Assembly (NCBI RefSeq): GCF_900110505.1
Contig: NZ_FODZ01000001.1
Span: forward strand, 524,216-588,215
Source: Luteibacter sp. UNC138MFCol5.1
GTDB taxonomy: Bacteria; Pseudomonadota; Gammaproteobacteria; Xanthomonadales; Rhodanobacteraceae
Reading direction: 5' to 3'
Length of the DNA: 64,000 nucleotides
A model generated the notes under the pieces. The model was not told the DNA's origin. It saw only the letters and a list, made by a program, of their open reading frames with translations, and did not search any database. Positions within the stretch are counted from its first letter, which is position 1. Each line of letters opens with the position of its first letter. Positions 49,894-59,513 of the stretch are shown one piece after another. Made by a program: the position numbers and the translations under genes.

Positions 49894-51885
49894 TCAGCGC
49901 TTTGAAAGGTCGATCGCGTACACGGCCGTGCCGTCGCCGTTGTCGCGCAGCTGGCGGATGGGCAGGCCGAGCGACTTCGCCACGTCTTCCTTGCCGCTGG
50001 CCGCGGTGAACGTGACGGGACCCTTCGTCTTCACCGGTGCGAAACGCCAGGACGCCTTGTCGACATCCTTGCGCGTCAGCGTCTTCTTTTCCTCCACCCA
50101 GTGGATGACGACCTCGCGATTGCCGTCCGGTGCGTTGAGCACGACGTTGTCGCCCTTGAGGCCCGGGAACTCGCCGCCGCCGTTCGCGCGGTAGTTGTTC
50201 GTCACGACGATGAAGGGTTGCGACGGCTTGACCGGCTTGCCCTTGAATCGCAGGTCGGAGATACGCTCGCCCTCCGGCTTCGATACGTCGATGACGTACG
50301 TGATGCCACCCTGCATCTGGTCGAAGTTGTAGCCGGCCATCTTGCCGATCAGCGGCTGCTCGCCGTCCTTCGAAGGATCGATGCGGTTGAACCGCGACGC
50401 GGCCTTCTCGAGCCACGCCTTCACACCCGCGCCGTCGATCTTCACCGCGGCGAGCGTGTTCGGATAGAAGTAAAGATCGGACGCGTTGCGGATCGTCATC
50501 GGGCCCTTCGGCACGTCCGTGAAGTCGTCCGGGCCGCCGAAGCCCGTGCGGAACGCCGCCGCCGCAGAAATCACCGGCACGTCCTTCCACTCCGGATTCG
50601 TCCGGGCGAGCGCCTCGCGTGTGTAGTCGATCTGCGCCGCGTTGACCACGGCGAGCGCGCTCATGTTGCCCTCGTCCGCGAAGTAGCTGGTCAGCGAGTG
50701 ATCGGTCGCGCCGATCGGCGTGTTCACGTACGCGACGGCGGCGTCGTGCGCCTCCTGCACGAGCGGCGCGATCGTCGGATCGGCGGCGACGCATTCGTTC
50801 TTCTTCGGGCAGATCGGGCGTACCTGGCTACGGCTCTTGTCCTTGTCGACCACCCAGCGATCGCCCTCGCGCTTCAGCGTCATGTTGATGACGCCCAGGT
50901 CCTTGCCGAAGAAGCCGCCCATCACCGCGGGCACGCCGCGCACGATGCCGCGCTTCGCGTCGACGTCCTTCATGTCGGCGTAGCGGGGGCCGGGAAACTC
51001 GGTATGCGAATGGCCGAGCAGGAGCGCGTCGATGCCCGGCACACCGGCGAGGTACCAGCCGCCGTTCTCCATCTGCGGCGTGTACGGCGAGGTGTTCAGG
51101 CCGCCATGCAGGATGGCGACGACGAGGTCGGGACGCTGCGCCCGCAGCTCGGGCATGAACCGGTTCGCGGCTTCGACGACGCCGTCGACGGTGACCTTGC
51201 CGGCGAGGTTGCGCTTGTCCCAGTCGAGGATCGGCGGCGGCGTGAAGCCGATGATGCCGATCTTCAGCGTGGTGGTGACGGGCTTGCCGTCGACACCCGT
51301 GGCCGTGACCGTCTTCGTGACGATCGTCCACGGCCTGAAGATCGGCTTGCCGTCGCGCGCGCTGTAGACGTTGGACAACACGATCGGGAATTTCGGTCCC
51401 GCGCACTCGCGGGCCTTCACGCCGTCGACGTTCATCGCGGTGTTCGTCACCTGCGCGAGGAACGGCAGGCCGTAGTTGAACTCGTGATTTCCCGCGGTGC
51501 CGCCGTCGTAACCGATGGCGTCCATCGCCTTGTAGATCGCGAGCTCGCTGTCGCAGCCGACGGGCTTCACCAGCGCCTGGTAGTCGGCCAGCACGCTGCC
51601 CTGGATGGTGTCGCCGCTGTCGAACAGCACCGTGTTCGGGAATTCCTTGCGGGCCTGGCGGATCAGCGTCGCGACCCGCTCGTAGCCGAAGCTGGGGTCG
51701 TCCTTCTGCTTGTAGTAGTCGTACGACAGAAGATTCGAGTGGACGTCCGTCGTCTCGAGGATCGCGAGGTCGAGCGTCGCGCCATCCTTCACCCCGGCAG
51801 GTGCCGCGGTCTTGCCGGAAGGTGCGCCGGCGCAGGCGGCGAGCAGGGCGGCCGAGAGCGCGGCCAGGGCGAGGGGCTTGAACAT
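49894..51885 (-). CDS. cpdB: 2',3'-cyclic-nucleotide 2'-phosphodiesterase/3'-nucleotidase
   Basis: Exported enzyme of 663 residues that releases phosphate and nucleosides from RNA breakdown products. The N-terminus is a lipoprotein-type signal (ALLAAC at about 13-18). Metal-binding motifs of the calcineurin-like domain are in order: ETTDVHSN, FDSGDTIQG, GNHEFNYG, ILHGGLN and GHSHTEFPG. A 5'-nucleotidase C-terminal domain follows from about 380. It is divergent from a TonB-dependent receptor, so scavenging of phosphorylated compounds is likely. Confidence 0.9.
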   Translation of the reverse strand: MFKPLALAALSAALLAACAGAPSGKTAAPAGVKDGATLDLAILETTDVHSNLLSYDYYKQKDDPSFGYERVATLIRQARKEFPNTVLFDSGDTIQGSVLADYQALVKPVGCDSELAIYKAMDAIGYDGGTAGNHEFNYGLPFLAQVTNTAMNVDGVKARECAGPKFPIVLSNVYSARDGKPIFRPWTIVTKTVTATGVDGKPVTTTLKIGIIGFTPPPILDWDKRNLAGKVTVDGVVEAANRFMPELRAQRPDLVVAILHGGLNTSPYTPQMENGGWYLAGVPGIDALLLGHSHTEFPGPRYADMKDVDAKRGIVRGVPAVMGGFFGKDLGVINMTLKREGDRWVVDKDKSRSQVRPICPKKNECVAADPTIAPLVQEAHDAAVAYVNTPIGATDHSLTSYFADEGNMSALAVVNAAQIDYTREALARTNPEWKDVPVISAAAAFRTGFGGPDDFTDVPKGPMTIRNASDLYFYPNTLAAVKIDGAGVKAWLEKAASRFNRIDPSKDGEQPLIGKMAGYNFDQMQGGITYVIDVSKPEGERISDLRFKGKPVKPSQPFIVVTNNYRANGGGEFPGLKGDNVVLNAPDGNREVVIHWVEEKKTLTRKDVDKASWRFAPVKTKGPVTFTAASGKEDVAKSLGLPIRQLRDNGDGTAVYAIDLSKR

Positions 51886-52038
51886 GCGGAGGTCCGGTGG
51901 GGTTTCGGGGCGAAAACTAGCAGATATGCGGCTGGAAGTGCGACGCGCGTCACTCGTATCGGTGTCTTCTTCCCGCGGTAAAAAAACGTACACACACATC
52001 GCGCACGCTCGCCGGCTTCCCTGCCACGCGATTCCCCG

Positions 52039-54330
52039 ATGATCTCCACCCGCCGCACCCTGTTCCTCGCCCTCGCTTCCGCGCTCGCCCTGCCGACCCA
52101 CGCCGAAGACGCCACGCCGCCGAAGACCCAGGATCTCGAGGCCGTGTCCGTGATCGGCCAGGGCGAGACACGCCAGGTGCAGCGCATCGTGCCCGACGAC
52201 CAGAAGGTGCTGCCGCCGGGCACCAGCCCGCAGAAGATCCTCAACCGGCTGCCCGGCGTTTCCGTGCAGTCGAACGACGCGTTCGGCGCCAACGAGGAGT
52301 CGCAGTCGATCACGCTGCGCGGCTTCAATACCACGCGCCTCGGTTACACCCTCGACGGGCTACCGCTGGGCGACAACGCGTACGGCAACTACAACGGCCT
52401 GAACATCTCGCGCGCGCTGATCGCCGAGAACATGGCCACGGTGGAGCTCTCCGAAGGTATCGGCGCGCTCGGCACGGCATCCACCAGCAACCTCGGCGGC
52501 GCGATCCAGTATTTCTCGGCCGACCCGGCGAAGACGTTCGGCGGCAGGGTCGCGCAGACCTTCGGCAGCGATCACAATCGCCGCACCTACGCACGCATCG
52601 ACACCGGCGACTACAAGGGCTTTTCGATGTACCTGTCCGGGGTGCACGCGGATGCGGACATGTGGACGCGCCCCGACTCGCCGACGAACACGAAGCAGTT
52701 CAACGGCAAGGGCGTGTACGAGTTCGGCGAGGGCAACCGCATCACCGGTTTCGTCGATACCTCGCGCACGAGTCAGGCCGATTACGCGTATCTGTCGAAG
52801 AGCGGCCTGCGCCGCGGGCTCGGCTGGGACTGGAACCTCTACGCGCCCGACTGGAACCGCGCCCTGGCGGCGGCGTATTGCGCGCCCGCCTATACGAAGG
52901 GTGGCGTGAAGGATCCGCGCTGCGGCTTCTCCGGCGGTGTCGACAACATCGACGACGCCTACTACCAGAGCCGCGCACTGCGTCGCGACGACCTCTACTA
53001 CCTGGCGGGCGATTTCGCGGTCGCCGACGCGGCGACGCTGCACACGCAGGTCTACCACCACGAGAACGCGGGGCAGGGGCACTGGTGGTCGCCCGGCCAG
53101 AAGTCGTTCCCGGGCACGCCGCAGGAGCTTCCGATCTCCATCCGCAGCACCAACTACACGATCAATCGCAACGGCGCGATCGCATCGCTGTCGTGGGACA
53201 TCGGGGCCCATCATGTCGAAGGCGGGGTGTGGTACGAGAAGAACGACCACCACGTCGAGCGCAACTTCTACTACATCGACGGCCCGGTCAGCGACGACTA
53301 CTACCTGAAGAATCCGAACCGTCGTCTCTTCTCGCAGGACTATACGATCACGACGAAGCAGGCGTACCTGCAGGACAGCTTCAAGGCGATCGACGACCGC
53401 CTCAGCGTCGACGTCGGCGTGAAGAGCCCGCACACGACGATGACGGCGCGCGAGCTTCCGGGTGTCGAGAGCCCGTACGCGAACGGCACGCTGAAGGCCG
53501 GCAAGTCGCTGCTCCCGCAGGCGGGCCTCGCCTTCCAGCTGGCGCCGGGGCAGGAAGTGTTCCTGTCGTACGCGAAGAACATCGCCGCGTTCCAGGGCGG
53601 CGGCGCGGGCGGTCCGCTCTCCGTGTCGCAGGCCGCGTTCGACGGAACGAAGTCCAACCTGAAGCCGGAGGAATCGCGCTCGATCGACGGCGGCTTCCGT
53701 AGCGTCGGCGAAGGGTACGAGGCCTCCGTCGCCCTGTACGACGTGAAGTTCGACAACCGCCTGCTTTCCCTCAACCCCTGCCCGAGCATCGAGGTGGGCA
53801 CGCGACCGGAATGCAACACGGCGTTCGTGAACGTAGGCTCGGTGAGCAGCCGCGGCGCGGAGTTCACCTTCATCTGGAAGCCGGTCCGCGGCTTCGAGTG
53901 GTACAACTCGGCCTCGTTCAACCGCTCGACCTACGACGACGACTACGTCGCCAACGGCCAGGTCGTCCCGGTGAAGGACAAGACCACCGTGGACACGCCC
54001 AAGCGCATGTTCGCCAGCGAGATCAGCTGGCGCGAGGGACCGTGGTCGGCCAGCCTGCGCGGCAAGTACACCGGCCGCCGCTACTACACCTATACCAACG
54101 ACCAGGGCGTCGCGGGTGCCACGTCATTCGATTTCGGTGCAAGCTACGACTTCGGACCCGTCGCGAGCCTGAAGGCCCTGACCCTCGCCCTGAACATCAC
54201 GAACCTCACCGACCACCGCTACGCGACGAACCTCACGGCGTTCGCCGCGACGGATGCGCAGGGTCGTGCCCTGGCCTTCCACGCGAGTGCGCCGCGGCAG
54301 AGCTTCGTCACCCTGACGGCCGATTTCTGA
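52039..54330 (+). CDS. TonB-dependent outer-membrane receptor
   Basis: Gated beta-barrel of 763 residues with a signal peptide (1-22, THAEDA), a plug domain (about 55-170, with ITLRGFNTTRLGYTLDGLPLG) and a 22-strand-type barrel ending in Phe (FVTLTADF). No long N-terminal signalling domain is present. The next gene, a GlpQ-type phosphodiesterase, starts within its stop codon (TGATG), so the pair is co-translated. Together with cpdB this points to a phospho-organic substrate, but ligand identity is not visible. Confidence 0.9.
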   Translation: MISTRRTLFLALASALALPTHAEDATPPKTQDLEAVSVIGQGETRQVQRIVPDDQKVLPPGTSPQKILNRLPGVSVQSNDAFGANEESQSITLRGFNTTRLGYTLDGLPLGDNAYGNYNGLNISRALIAENMATVELSEGIGALGTASTSNLGGAIQYFSADPAKTFGGRVAQTFGSDHNRRTYARIDTGDYKGFSMYLSGVHADADMWTRPDSPTNTKQFNGKGVYEFGEGNRITGFVDTSRTSQADYAYLSKSGLRRGLGWDWNLYAPDWNRALAAAYCAPAYTKGGVKDPRCGFSGGVDNIDDAYYQSRALRRDDLYYLAGDFAVADAATLHTQVYHHENAGQGHWWSPGQKSFPGTPQELPISIRSTNYTINRNGAIASLSWDIGAHHVEGGVWYEKNDHHVERNFYYIDGPVSDDYYLKNPNRRLFSQDYTITTKQAYLQDSFKAIDDRLSVDVGVKSPHTTMTARELPGVESPYANGTLKAGKSLLPQAGLAFQLAPGQEVFLSYAKNIAAFQGGGAGGPLSVSQAAFDGTKSNLKPEESRSIDGGFRSVGEGYEASVALYDVKFDNRLLSLNPCPSIEVGTRPECNTAFVNVGSVSSRGAEFTFIWKPVRGFEWYNSASFNRSTYDDDYVANGQVVPVKDKTTVDTPKRMFASEISWREGPWSASLRGKYTGRRYYTYTNDQGVAGATSFDFGASYDFGPVASLKALTLALNITNLTDHRYATNLTAFAATDAQGRALAFHASAPRQSFVTLTADF

Positions 54331-55427
54331 TGCGGGCAACTGGTCTATCCTCGTGCGCTCTTGCCCTGCTGCTCGGAGCGCTGCCGATGTCCACCCCCGC
54401 CGCCACGGCGACGCCCATCGCGTCGAAGGTCCTCGTCATCGGCCATCGCGGCGCGAGCGCGCTGCGTCCCGAGCACACGCTGGCGTCGTACGCGGTGGCG
54501 ATCGAGGATGGCGCCGATGTCGTGGAGCCCGATCTGGTCTCGACGAAGGACGGCGTCCTGGTGGTGCGCCACGAGAACGAGATCGGGGGCACGACGGATG
54601 TCGCGAGCCACCCGGAGTTCGCGGCCCGGCGTACGACGAAGAAGGTCGACGGCGTCGCCATCACGGGCTGGTTCACCGAGGACTTCACGCTCGTGGAACT
54701 GAAGACGCTGCGCGCCCGCGAGCGCCTGGCGGACATCCGCAAGGCGAACACGGCGTTCGACGGCCAGTTCAGCGTGCCCACGTTCGACGAGATGATCGAA
54801 TTCGTGGCCGCGGAGGCGTCCGCGAGGCGCCGGATCATCGGCATCATTCCCGAGATCAAGCACTCCACCTATTTCCGCGGCATCGGCCTGCCGATGGAAG
54901 ACAAGGTGCTGGCGACGCTCGCCGCGCACGCCTACACGCGCACGGCGCCCGTCGAGATCCAGTCGTTCGAGGTCGGCAACCTGAAGTACCTCCGTGGCAA
55001 GCTGGGTGCGTCGCGTCCGAACATCCGGTTGCTGCAGCTCATGGAGGCGGGGGCGGAGCATCCCGCGGACGAGCCGTCGACGACCTATGCCGCGATGATG
55101 AGCCCCGCCGGCCTGAAGGCCGTCGCGGCCTACGCGGATGCGATCGGACCCTCGACGCGCAGCATCATCCCGCTGGGTGCGGATGGCCGGCTCGCCGCGC
55201 CGACGACGCTCGTGCGTGACGCCCACGCGGCGGGACTCGAGGTGCATCCCTACACGTTCCGTCCCGAGAACCATTTCCTGGCGGCCGATTTCCGCAACGC
55301 GGCCGGCGACGCCACGCGCAACGAGGCGGGCTCGGTGGCAGAGATCCGCGCCTACCTCGCCACGGGTATCGATGCGTTCTTCACCGACGATCCGGCGCTG
55401 GGGCGCAGGGCCGTCGACGGGCGTTGA
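54330..55427 (+). CDS. glpQ: periplasmic glycerophosphodiester phosphodiesterase
   Basis: Exported enzyme of 365 residues that hydrolyses glycerophosphodiesters to glycerol-3-phosphate and an alcohol. The signal peptide covers about residues 1-27. Catalytic motifs are IGHRGASALRPEHT (two catalytic His/Arg and Glu), VEPDLVSTKDGVLVVRHE, and EIQSFE. Start overlaps the stop codon of the TonB-dependent receptor gene. Confidence 0.9.
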   Translation: MRATGLSSCALALLLGALPMSTPAATATPIASKVLVIGHRGASALRPEHTLASYAVAIEDGADVVEPDLVSTKDGVLVVRHENEIGGTTDVASHPEFAARRTTKKVDGVAITGWFTEDFTLVELKTLRARERLADIRKANTAFDGQFSVPTFDEMIEFVAAEASARRRIIGIIPEIKHSTYFRGIGLPMEDKVLATLAAHAYTRTAPVEIQSFEVGNLKYLRGKLGASRPNIRLLQLMEAGAEHPADEPSTTYAAMMSPAGLKAVAAYADAIGPSTRSIIPLGADGRLAAPTTLVRDAHAAGLEVHPYTFRPENHFLAADFRNAAGDATRNEAGSVAEIRAYLATGIDAFFTDDPALGRRAVDGR

Positions 55428-55448
55428 TCCTTCTCCCGCCCCGTGCCC

Positions 55449-55488
55449 GCTGCCGCGGGGATCGCCGATGCGATCGGCTCCCACCCTT
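55449..55488 (-). repeat. REP-like element, second type
   Basis: GCTGCCGCGGGGATCGCCGATGCGATCGGCTCCCACCC; nearly the same sequence occurs at 63210-63249. The inner CGATCG palindrome differs from the GGAGCGGACCTGGCC type, but the GTGGGAGC head is shared. Confidence 0.65.
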
Positions 55489-55608
55489 GGGCTGCCGGCG
55501 ATTCGGCGTTCCACGAGGCGGACGCCTACACGCTGTGTGAGCGTCCGCCGGGGACAGGGCCAGCCCCTCCCGCTATGATCCCGGGTCAGCCAGCCCAGGG
55601 TCATCCTC

Positions 55609-57120
55609 ATGTCGTTAGCCAGGTTCCTCCGCCACAAGTCCGTCGAGCAGTTGCAGGCCGAGGTCGGCCAGCGGAAGGACTTCCGGCGCGTCCTCGGCCT
55701 GTGGCAACTGACCGCGATCGGCATCGGCGGCATCATCGGCGTCGGCATCTTCGTGCTGGCCGGACAGCAGGCGGCGCTCAACGCCGGCCCGGCCGTCGCC
55801 CTCAGCTTCATCATCGCGGGCTTCGGCAGCGCGTGCGCCGCCCTCTGCTACGCGGAATTCGCCGGGCTCATCCCGGTAACCGGCAGCGCGTACACCTATG
55901 GCTACGCGGTGCTCGGCGAGGGTGCGGCATGGATCATCGGCTGGGACCTGCTGCTGGAGTACGCGCTGGTGGTCGCCGTGGTGGCGATCGGGTGGTCCGG
56001 CTACGTGCAGGTGTTGCTCGCCACGGCGGGCGTGCACCTGCCGGAATGGGCGCAGAAGAGCATGAGCGCCGACACCATGAAGTATTACTGGCAGCACGCC
56101 ATGGGCTCGCTGGGCGTGAGTTACGCGAACCCCGTCGCGGCACCGACCGACGGCCACCGCTTCAACGTCATCGCGGCGGGTATCTCGCTGCTGGTGGCGA
56201 TCCTGCTCTCGGTCCGCACGGAGTGGGGCGCGCGCCTGAACACGCTCATCGTCGCGATCAAGGTGCTCGGCGTGGCGCTGGTGATCGGCGTGGGCGCGTT
56301 CTTCATCAACACGGCGAATTGGCACCCGTTCATCCCGGAACGCGTCTTCGACGACAAGGGCGTCGGTCACTTCGGCTGGCATGGCGTGCTCACCGGTGCC
56401 AGCGTGGTGTTCTTCGCCGTGTTCGGTTACGACACGCTGACCACGGCGGCGGAAGAAGCCCGTAACCCGCAGCGCGACCTTCCGCGCGCCGTGCTGCTCT
56501 CGCTGGCGGTGGCGATGGTGCTCTACATCGCCGTGTCGCTCGTGCTCACCGGCATCGTGCCGTATGCGAGCCTCAGCGGCGAGGCGTCCGTTTCGGACGC
56601 CTTCAACGCGATCGGCCTGCCGTGGATCAGCAACGTCATCGCCGTCGCCGCCGTGATCGGCGTCATCAGCGTGCTGTTCGCCTTCATGCTCGGCGCGGCA
56701 CGCATCTGGTTCGCGCTCGCGCGCGACGGCCTGTTGCCCGCGTGGTTCGCCCGCGTGCACCCGCGCTTCGGCACGCCGGCCCGTCCGACGATGATCCTCG
56801 GTATCTTCACCGCGATCGTCGCGGGCTTGCTGCCTATCGGCGAAGTGGCCGAGCTGGTCAACATCGGCACGCTCAGCGCCTTCATCCTGATCTGCGCCTC
56901 GGTGCTCGTGCTTCGCGTGCGCAAGCCCGGCCTTGAGCGCAAGTTCCGGACGCCGGCGGTGTGGTTCGTCGCACCGCTCGGCATCCTCTTCTCGCTCGCG
57001 CTGATCTGGGGCCTGCCGTGGATCACGTTCGAGCGCTTCGCGATCTGGATGGCGATCGGCCTGATCGTGTACTTCACCTATGGCGTGCGCCACAGCAAGC
57101 TCAACGGCGCGAGTCAGTAA
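55609..57120 (+). CDS. APC-family amino-acid permease
   Basis: Inner-membrane transporter of 503 residues with twelve or more hydrophobic helices, of the cationic/broad amino-acid (YfnA/CAT) type. TM1 has the unwound GIGGIIGVGIFVLAG motif (about 38-52); FGYDTLTTAAEEARNPQRDLP is the conserved TM6 to loop region. The last seven bases overlap the convergent metalloprotease gene. Substrate unknown. Confidence 0.85.
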   Translation: MSLARFLRHKSVEQLQAEVGQRKDFRRVLGLWQLTAIGIGGIIGVGIFVLAGQQAALNAGPAVALSFIIAGFGSACAALCYAEFAGLIPVTGSAYTYGYAVLGEGAAWIIGWDLLLEYALVVAVVAIGWSGYVQVLLATAGVHLPEWAQKSMSADTMKYYWQHAMGSLGVSYANPVAAPTDGHRFNVIAAGISLLVAILLSVRTEWGARLNTLIVAIKVLGVALVIGVGAFFINTANWHPFIPERVFDDKGVGHFGWHGVLTGASVVFFAVFGYDTLTTAAEEARNPQRDLPRAVLLSLAVAMVLYIAVSLVLTGIVPYASLSGEASVSDAFNAIGLPWISNVIAVAAVIGVISVLFAFMLGAARIWFALARDGLLPAWFARVHPRFGTPARPTMILGIFTAIVAGLLPIGEVAELVNIGTLSAFILICASVLVLRVRKPGLERKFRTPAVWFVAPLGILFSLALIWGLPWITFERFAIWMAIGLIVYFTYGVRHSKLNGASQ

Positions 57121-58199
57121 ACCATTTCCAGGCGGCGCTCCCCCTCGTCCGGGAGGGCGCCTGCCATGTACTCGCGCATGCGTCGCTGGTTCGCGGGCGT
57201 GTACCGATAGCAGTTCCTCCGCAACGCGTTCGAGTGCGAGTACAGATTCGTCTCGCACGGCCAGATGCCGGACCATTCGACGCTGGCGTCCTCGTGCACG
57301 CCGCCCAGTGTGTGACCGTATTCGTGCGCGATGACCGTATAGGGTCCCTTGAGCGATGCGACGGCGTGATCGCCGCCGAGCCACGCCCGACCGTAATACC
57401 CTGGCTCGATGGCGTCCGGCGTCAGCAGCATGAACTTGAACCACGAGTGGCCGGGGATGGGTAGGAGTCCTTCGCGCATCACCATGCGCTGCGTCGACAG
57501 TGTCCAGCGGCCAAGAAGATCGGCATCGTGGCGCGGGATGTCCGTGAGGCCCGGCATGCGGCGCCGGTAGACGGTCTGGACGCGCCTGACCGCCAGGACG
57601 CGTCGCATGTCGACGGCCCACCACGCGACGTAGCCGGCGTGGATGTGCTGATCGGAACTTCCTTCGACGTCGTCGTGCACGAACATGTGGAATCCGACCG
57701 TCGAAAGTCCCTCGTGCGGGTTCGGCGAGAGTCCGGATGTCGTCGGCGGCTCGTCGGCGACGGGCGCCACCGCTCGCGTCGTCGTCGCGGCGCTTGCGGC
57801 GGAACCATCGCGACGCAGACGATGGGGGCGCCCGGTGTCGCTCGAGTAACCGGTGATCGACACGCCGGTGGCGTCGGCCACGGTGATGTCCAGGTGGCCG
57901 GCCGATCGTACGACGACGGCCGGCTTGCCTTGCCACGTCGCCGTGTAATGCGTGCCACGCGTGCCATCGGAAAACACGGTGTCGAGCCCCTCGACGAGCG
58001 AGGTCACCACGAGCTCGCCGCTGCTGGCGTCGCGGGCTTCGGCGTCTCCCGCCGGGAGCGCGACGCGCTGCGGAAAACCCGCGGCGACGGCCTCGTCGAA
58101 CGCGCGGAGCGGACCGGAGGTGTTCGCGATCGCGGGGGCGGCCAGCACCACGGTGCATACCGCGAGGATCTTCAAGGTCGGTGATCCGGACTTGGCCAT
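57114..58199 (-). CDS. secreted HExxHxxGxxH metalloprotease-like protein, second copy
   Basis: Exported protein of 361 residues with a signal peptide (about 1-25). The zinc motif HEYGHTLGGVHED is at 292-304 (His292, Glu293, His296, His302), the pattern of the metzincin clan. Two Cys follow at the positions shared with its neighbour (WPCETNLY and NCYRYT). The first half (30-150) looks beta-rich and may be a propeptide or inhibitor-like domain. It starts one base after the stop of the upstream paralogue. ATG 58199 is chosen, as the upstream extension lies in the paralogue. Confidence 0.72.
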   Translation of the reverse strand: MAKSGSPTLKILAVCTVVLAAPAIANTSGPLRAFDEAVAAGFPQRVALPAGDAEARDASSGELVVTSLVEGLDTVFSDGTRGTHYTATWQGKPAVVVRSAGHLDITVADATGVSITGYSSDTGRPHRLRRDGSAASAATTTRAVAPVADEPPTTSGLSPNPHEGLSTVGFHMFVHDDVEGSSDQHIHAGYVAWWAVDMRRVLAVRRVQTVYRRRMPGLTDIPRHDADLLGRWTLSTQRMVMREGLLPIPGHSWFKFMLLTPDAIEPGYYGRAWLGGDHAVASLKGPYTVIAHEYGHTLGGVHEDASVEWSGIWPCETNLYSHSNALRRNCYRYTPANQRRMREYMAGALPDEGERRLEMVY

Positions 58200-58200
58200 G

Positions 58201-59301
58201 TCAGTCCACCAGCGGCAGGCTGAGCGACGACGGGTCGAGAAGCGCCGGACCATCGGCGTGCCGCGAAAGATACGCGCGCATGCGGTCTTCGTTCGCGGCG
58301 GTATACCGGTAGCAGTTGGAAAGCACGGCGACGTCGCGAGGGTACAGATTCGTCTCGCAGGGCCAGACATAGGACCACCAGATCGCCGAGTCGTCGTGCA
58401 CGCCGCCGAGCGTGTGTCCGAACTCGTGCGCGATCACGTTGTATGCGCCGGAGAGCGCCGCCATGGCCTGGTCGCCGCCGAGCCACGCGAGGCCGCTCGT
58501 GTTTTCTCGCACGGCATTCTTCGTGACGAGCATGAACTTGTATTCGAACCTGCCCGGCTCGTAGTGCAGCTTTCCTCTCGTCGCGTATTCCTGTGCCGCG
58601 AGCGTCCATTTCCACATCGACGCCTCGCGTCCATAGGTCAGGTCGGTCATGCCGGGGCGGTTCTGAAGGTAGTACGTGCGGAGCCGATAGGCGGGGAGGA
58701 TGCGCTGCATATCCGCGATCCACCAGGCAACGTAACGCGCGTGGATATGTCGCCGCGACGTGCCGGCCGTGTCGTCGTGGAGGAACATCCAGAACTCCAG
58801 CACGGGTGCCGTTCGGGGCTTGCCCGGCGACGTGGTGCTCGTCGCGTTGTCGGCTCGGGCGGTCCGGCCGCTGGCGGATGCGACGGTCGATTCCAGCCCG
58901 ACCGGTTCGGCGGCCGGGAGCTGGTGTGCCTGTTCGGAATCGTCGCTGTAGCCGACGACGTCGACGCCATCGCCGCGCGGCACGGTGATGTCCACGTGCC
59001 CGGTGGAGCGAGTGATCACGGCGGGTTCGCCCTGCCAGGTGCCGACGAACGTCGTCACCGGCTCGCCGTCGGGAAAGCGGACATCGACGTCGAGCGGCGC
59101 ACGGATGGTAAGGGACGCGTCGCCCGCGCGCGCCGTTGCACCTCTCGCGTCGTCGGCGGGTGAGGGCAGGACGACCGTGGCGGGGAAGCCGCCGCGGACC
59201 GCGGCGTCGAAGCGATCGAGGACATCGCTCGCCGCCGCTGGCGAGCAGGCGAGCGTCGCAATCAGGCAGGCGAGCGAGCTGCGCGAGGGTGTTGCCGTCA
59301 T
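58201..59301 (-). CDS. secreted HExxHxxGxxH metalloprotease-like protein, first copy
   Basis: Exported protein of 366 residues with a signal peptide (about 1-24, SPAAASD). The zinc motif HEFGHTLGGVHDD begins at the same residue number (292) as in the downstream paralogue; WPCETNLY and NCYRYT follow in both. The domain before it (about 160-280) has FWMFLHDDTAGTSRRHIHARYVAWW, which also matches the neighbour. No family name could be fixed from sequence alone. ATG 59301 follows a GGAAAGGAA stretch. Confidence 0.72.
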   Translation of the reverse strand: MTATPSRSSLACLIATLACSPAAASDVLDRFDAAVRGGFPATVVLPSPADDARGATARAGDASLTIRAPLDVDVRFPDGEPVTTFVGTWQGEPAVITRSTGHVDITVPRGDGVDVVGYSDDSEQAHQLPAAEPVGLESTVASASGRTARADNATSTTSPGKPRTAPVLEFWMFLHDDTAGTSRRHIHARYVAWWIADMQRILPAYRLRTYYLQNRPGMTDLTYGREASMWKWTLAAQEYATRGKLHYEPGRFEYKFMLVTKNAVRENTSGLAWLGGDQAMAALSGAYNVIAHEFGHTLGGVHDDSAIWWSYVWPCETNLYPRDVAVLSNCYRYTAANEDRMRAYLSRHADGPALLDPSSLSLPLVD

Positions 59302-59454
59302 GGGGAGATTCCTTTCCCTGCAGGCGTCGTGGCGACGCGGGGCGGGGAAGATAGCTCGCCGCTCACGCGGGAGGGGGCCGGAATCGCGCGCCATGTCGAA
59401 ACCCTACGCGTCGTGGTGTACCGGCGGAAATAACGCGCATGGGACGCGGCGGCA

Positions 59455-59483
59455 TTGAAACGGCGGACCCCACCACCTACCTT
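59455..59483 (+). promoter_or_regulatory. promoter of the glutathione transferase gene
   Basis: TTGAAA, a 17-base spacer and TACCTT, about 30 bases before ATG 59514. Consensus match only. Confidence 0.45.
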
Positions 59484-59513
59484 GAAACTTCGATCCGCCA
59501 ATCAGGCTTTCCC

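Noticed and set aside
51886..52038. A Pho box in the gap between cpdB and the TonB-dependent receptor gene
   Set aside because: CGTCACTCGTATCGGTGTC has TGTCA-like parts, but not the two direct repeats with 11-base spacing that a Pho box needs.
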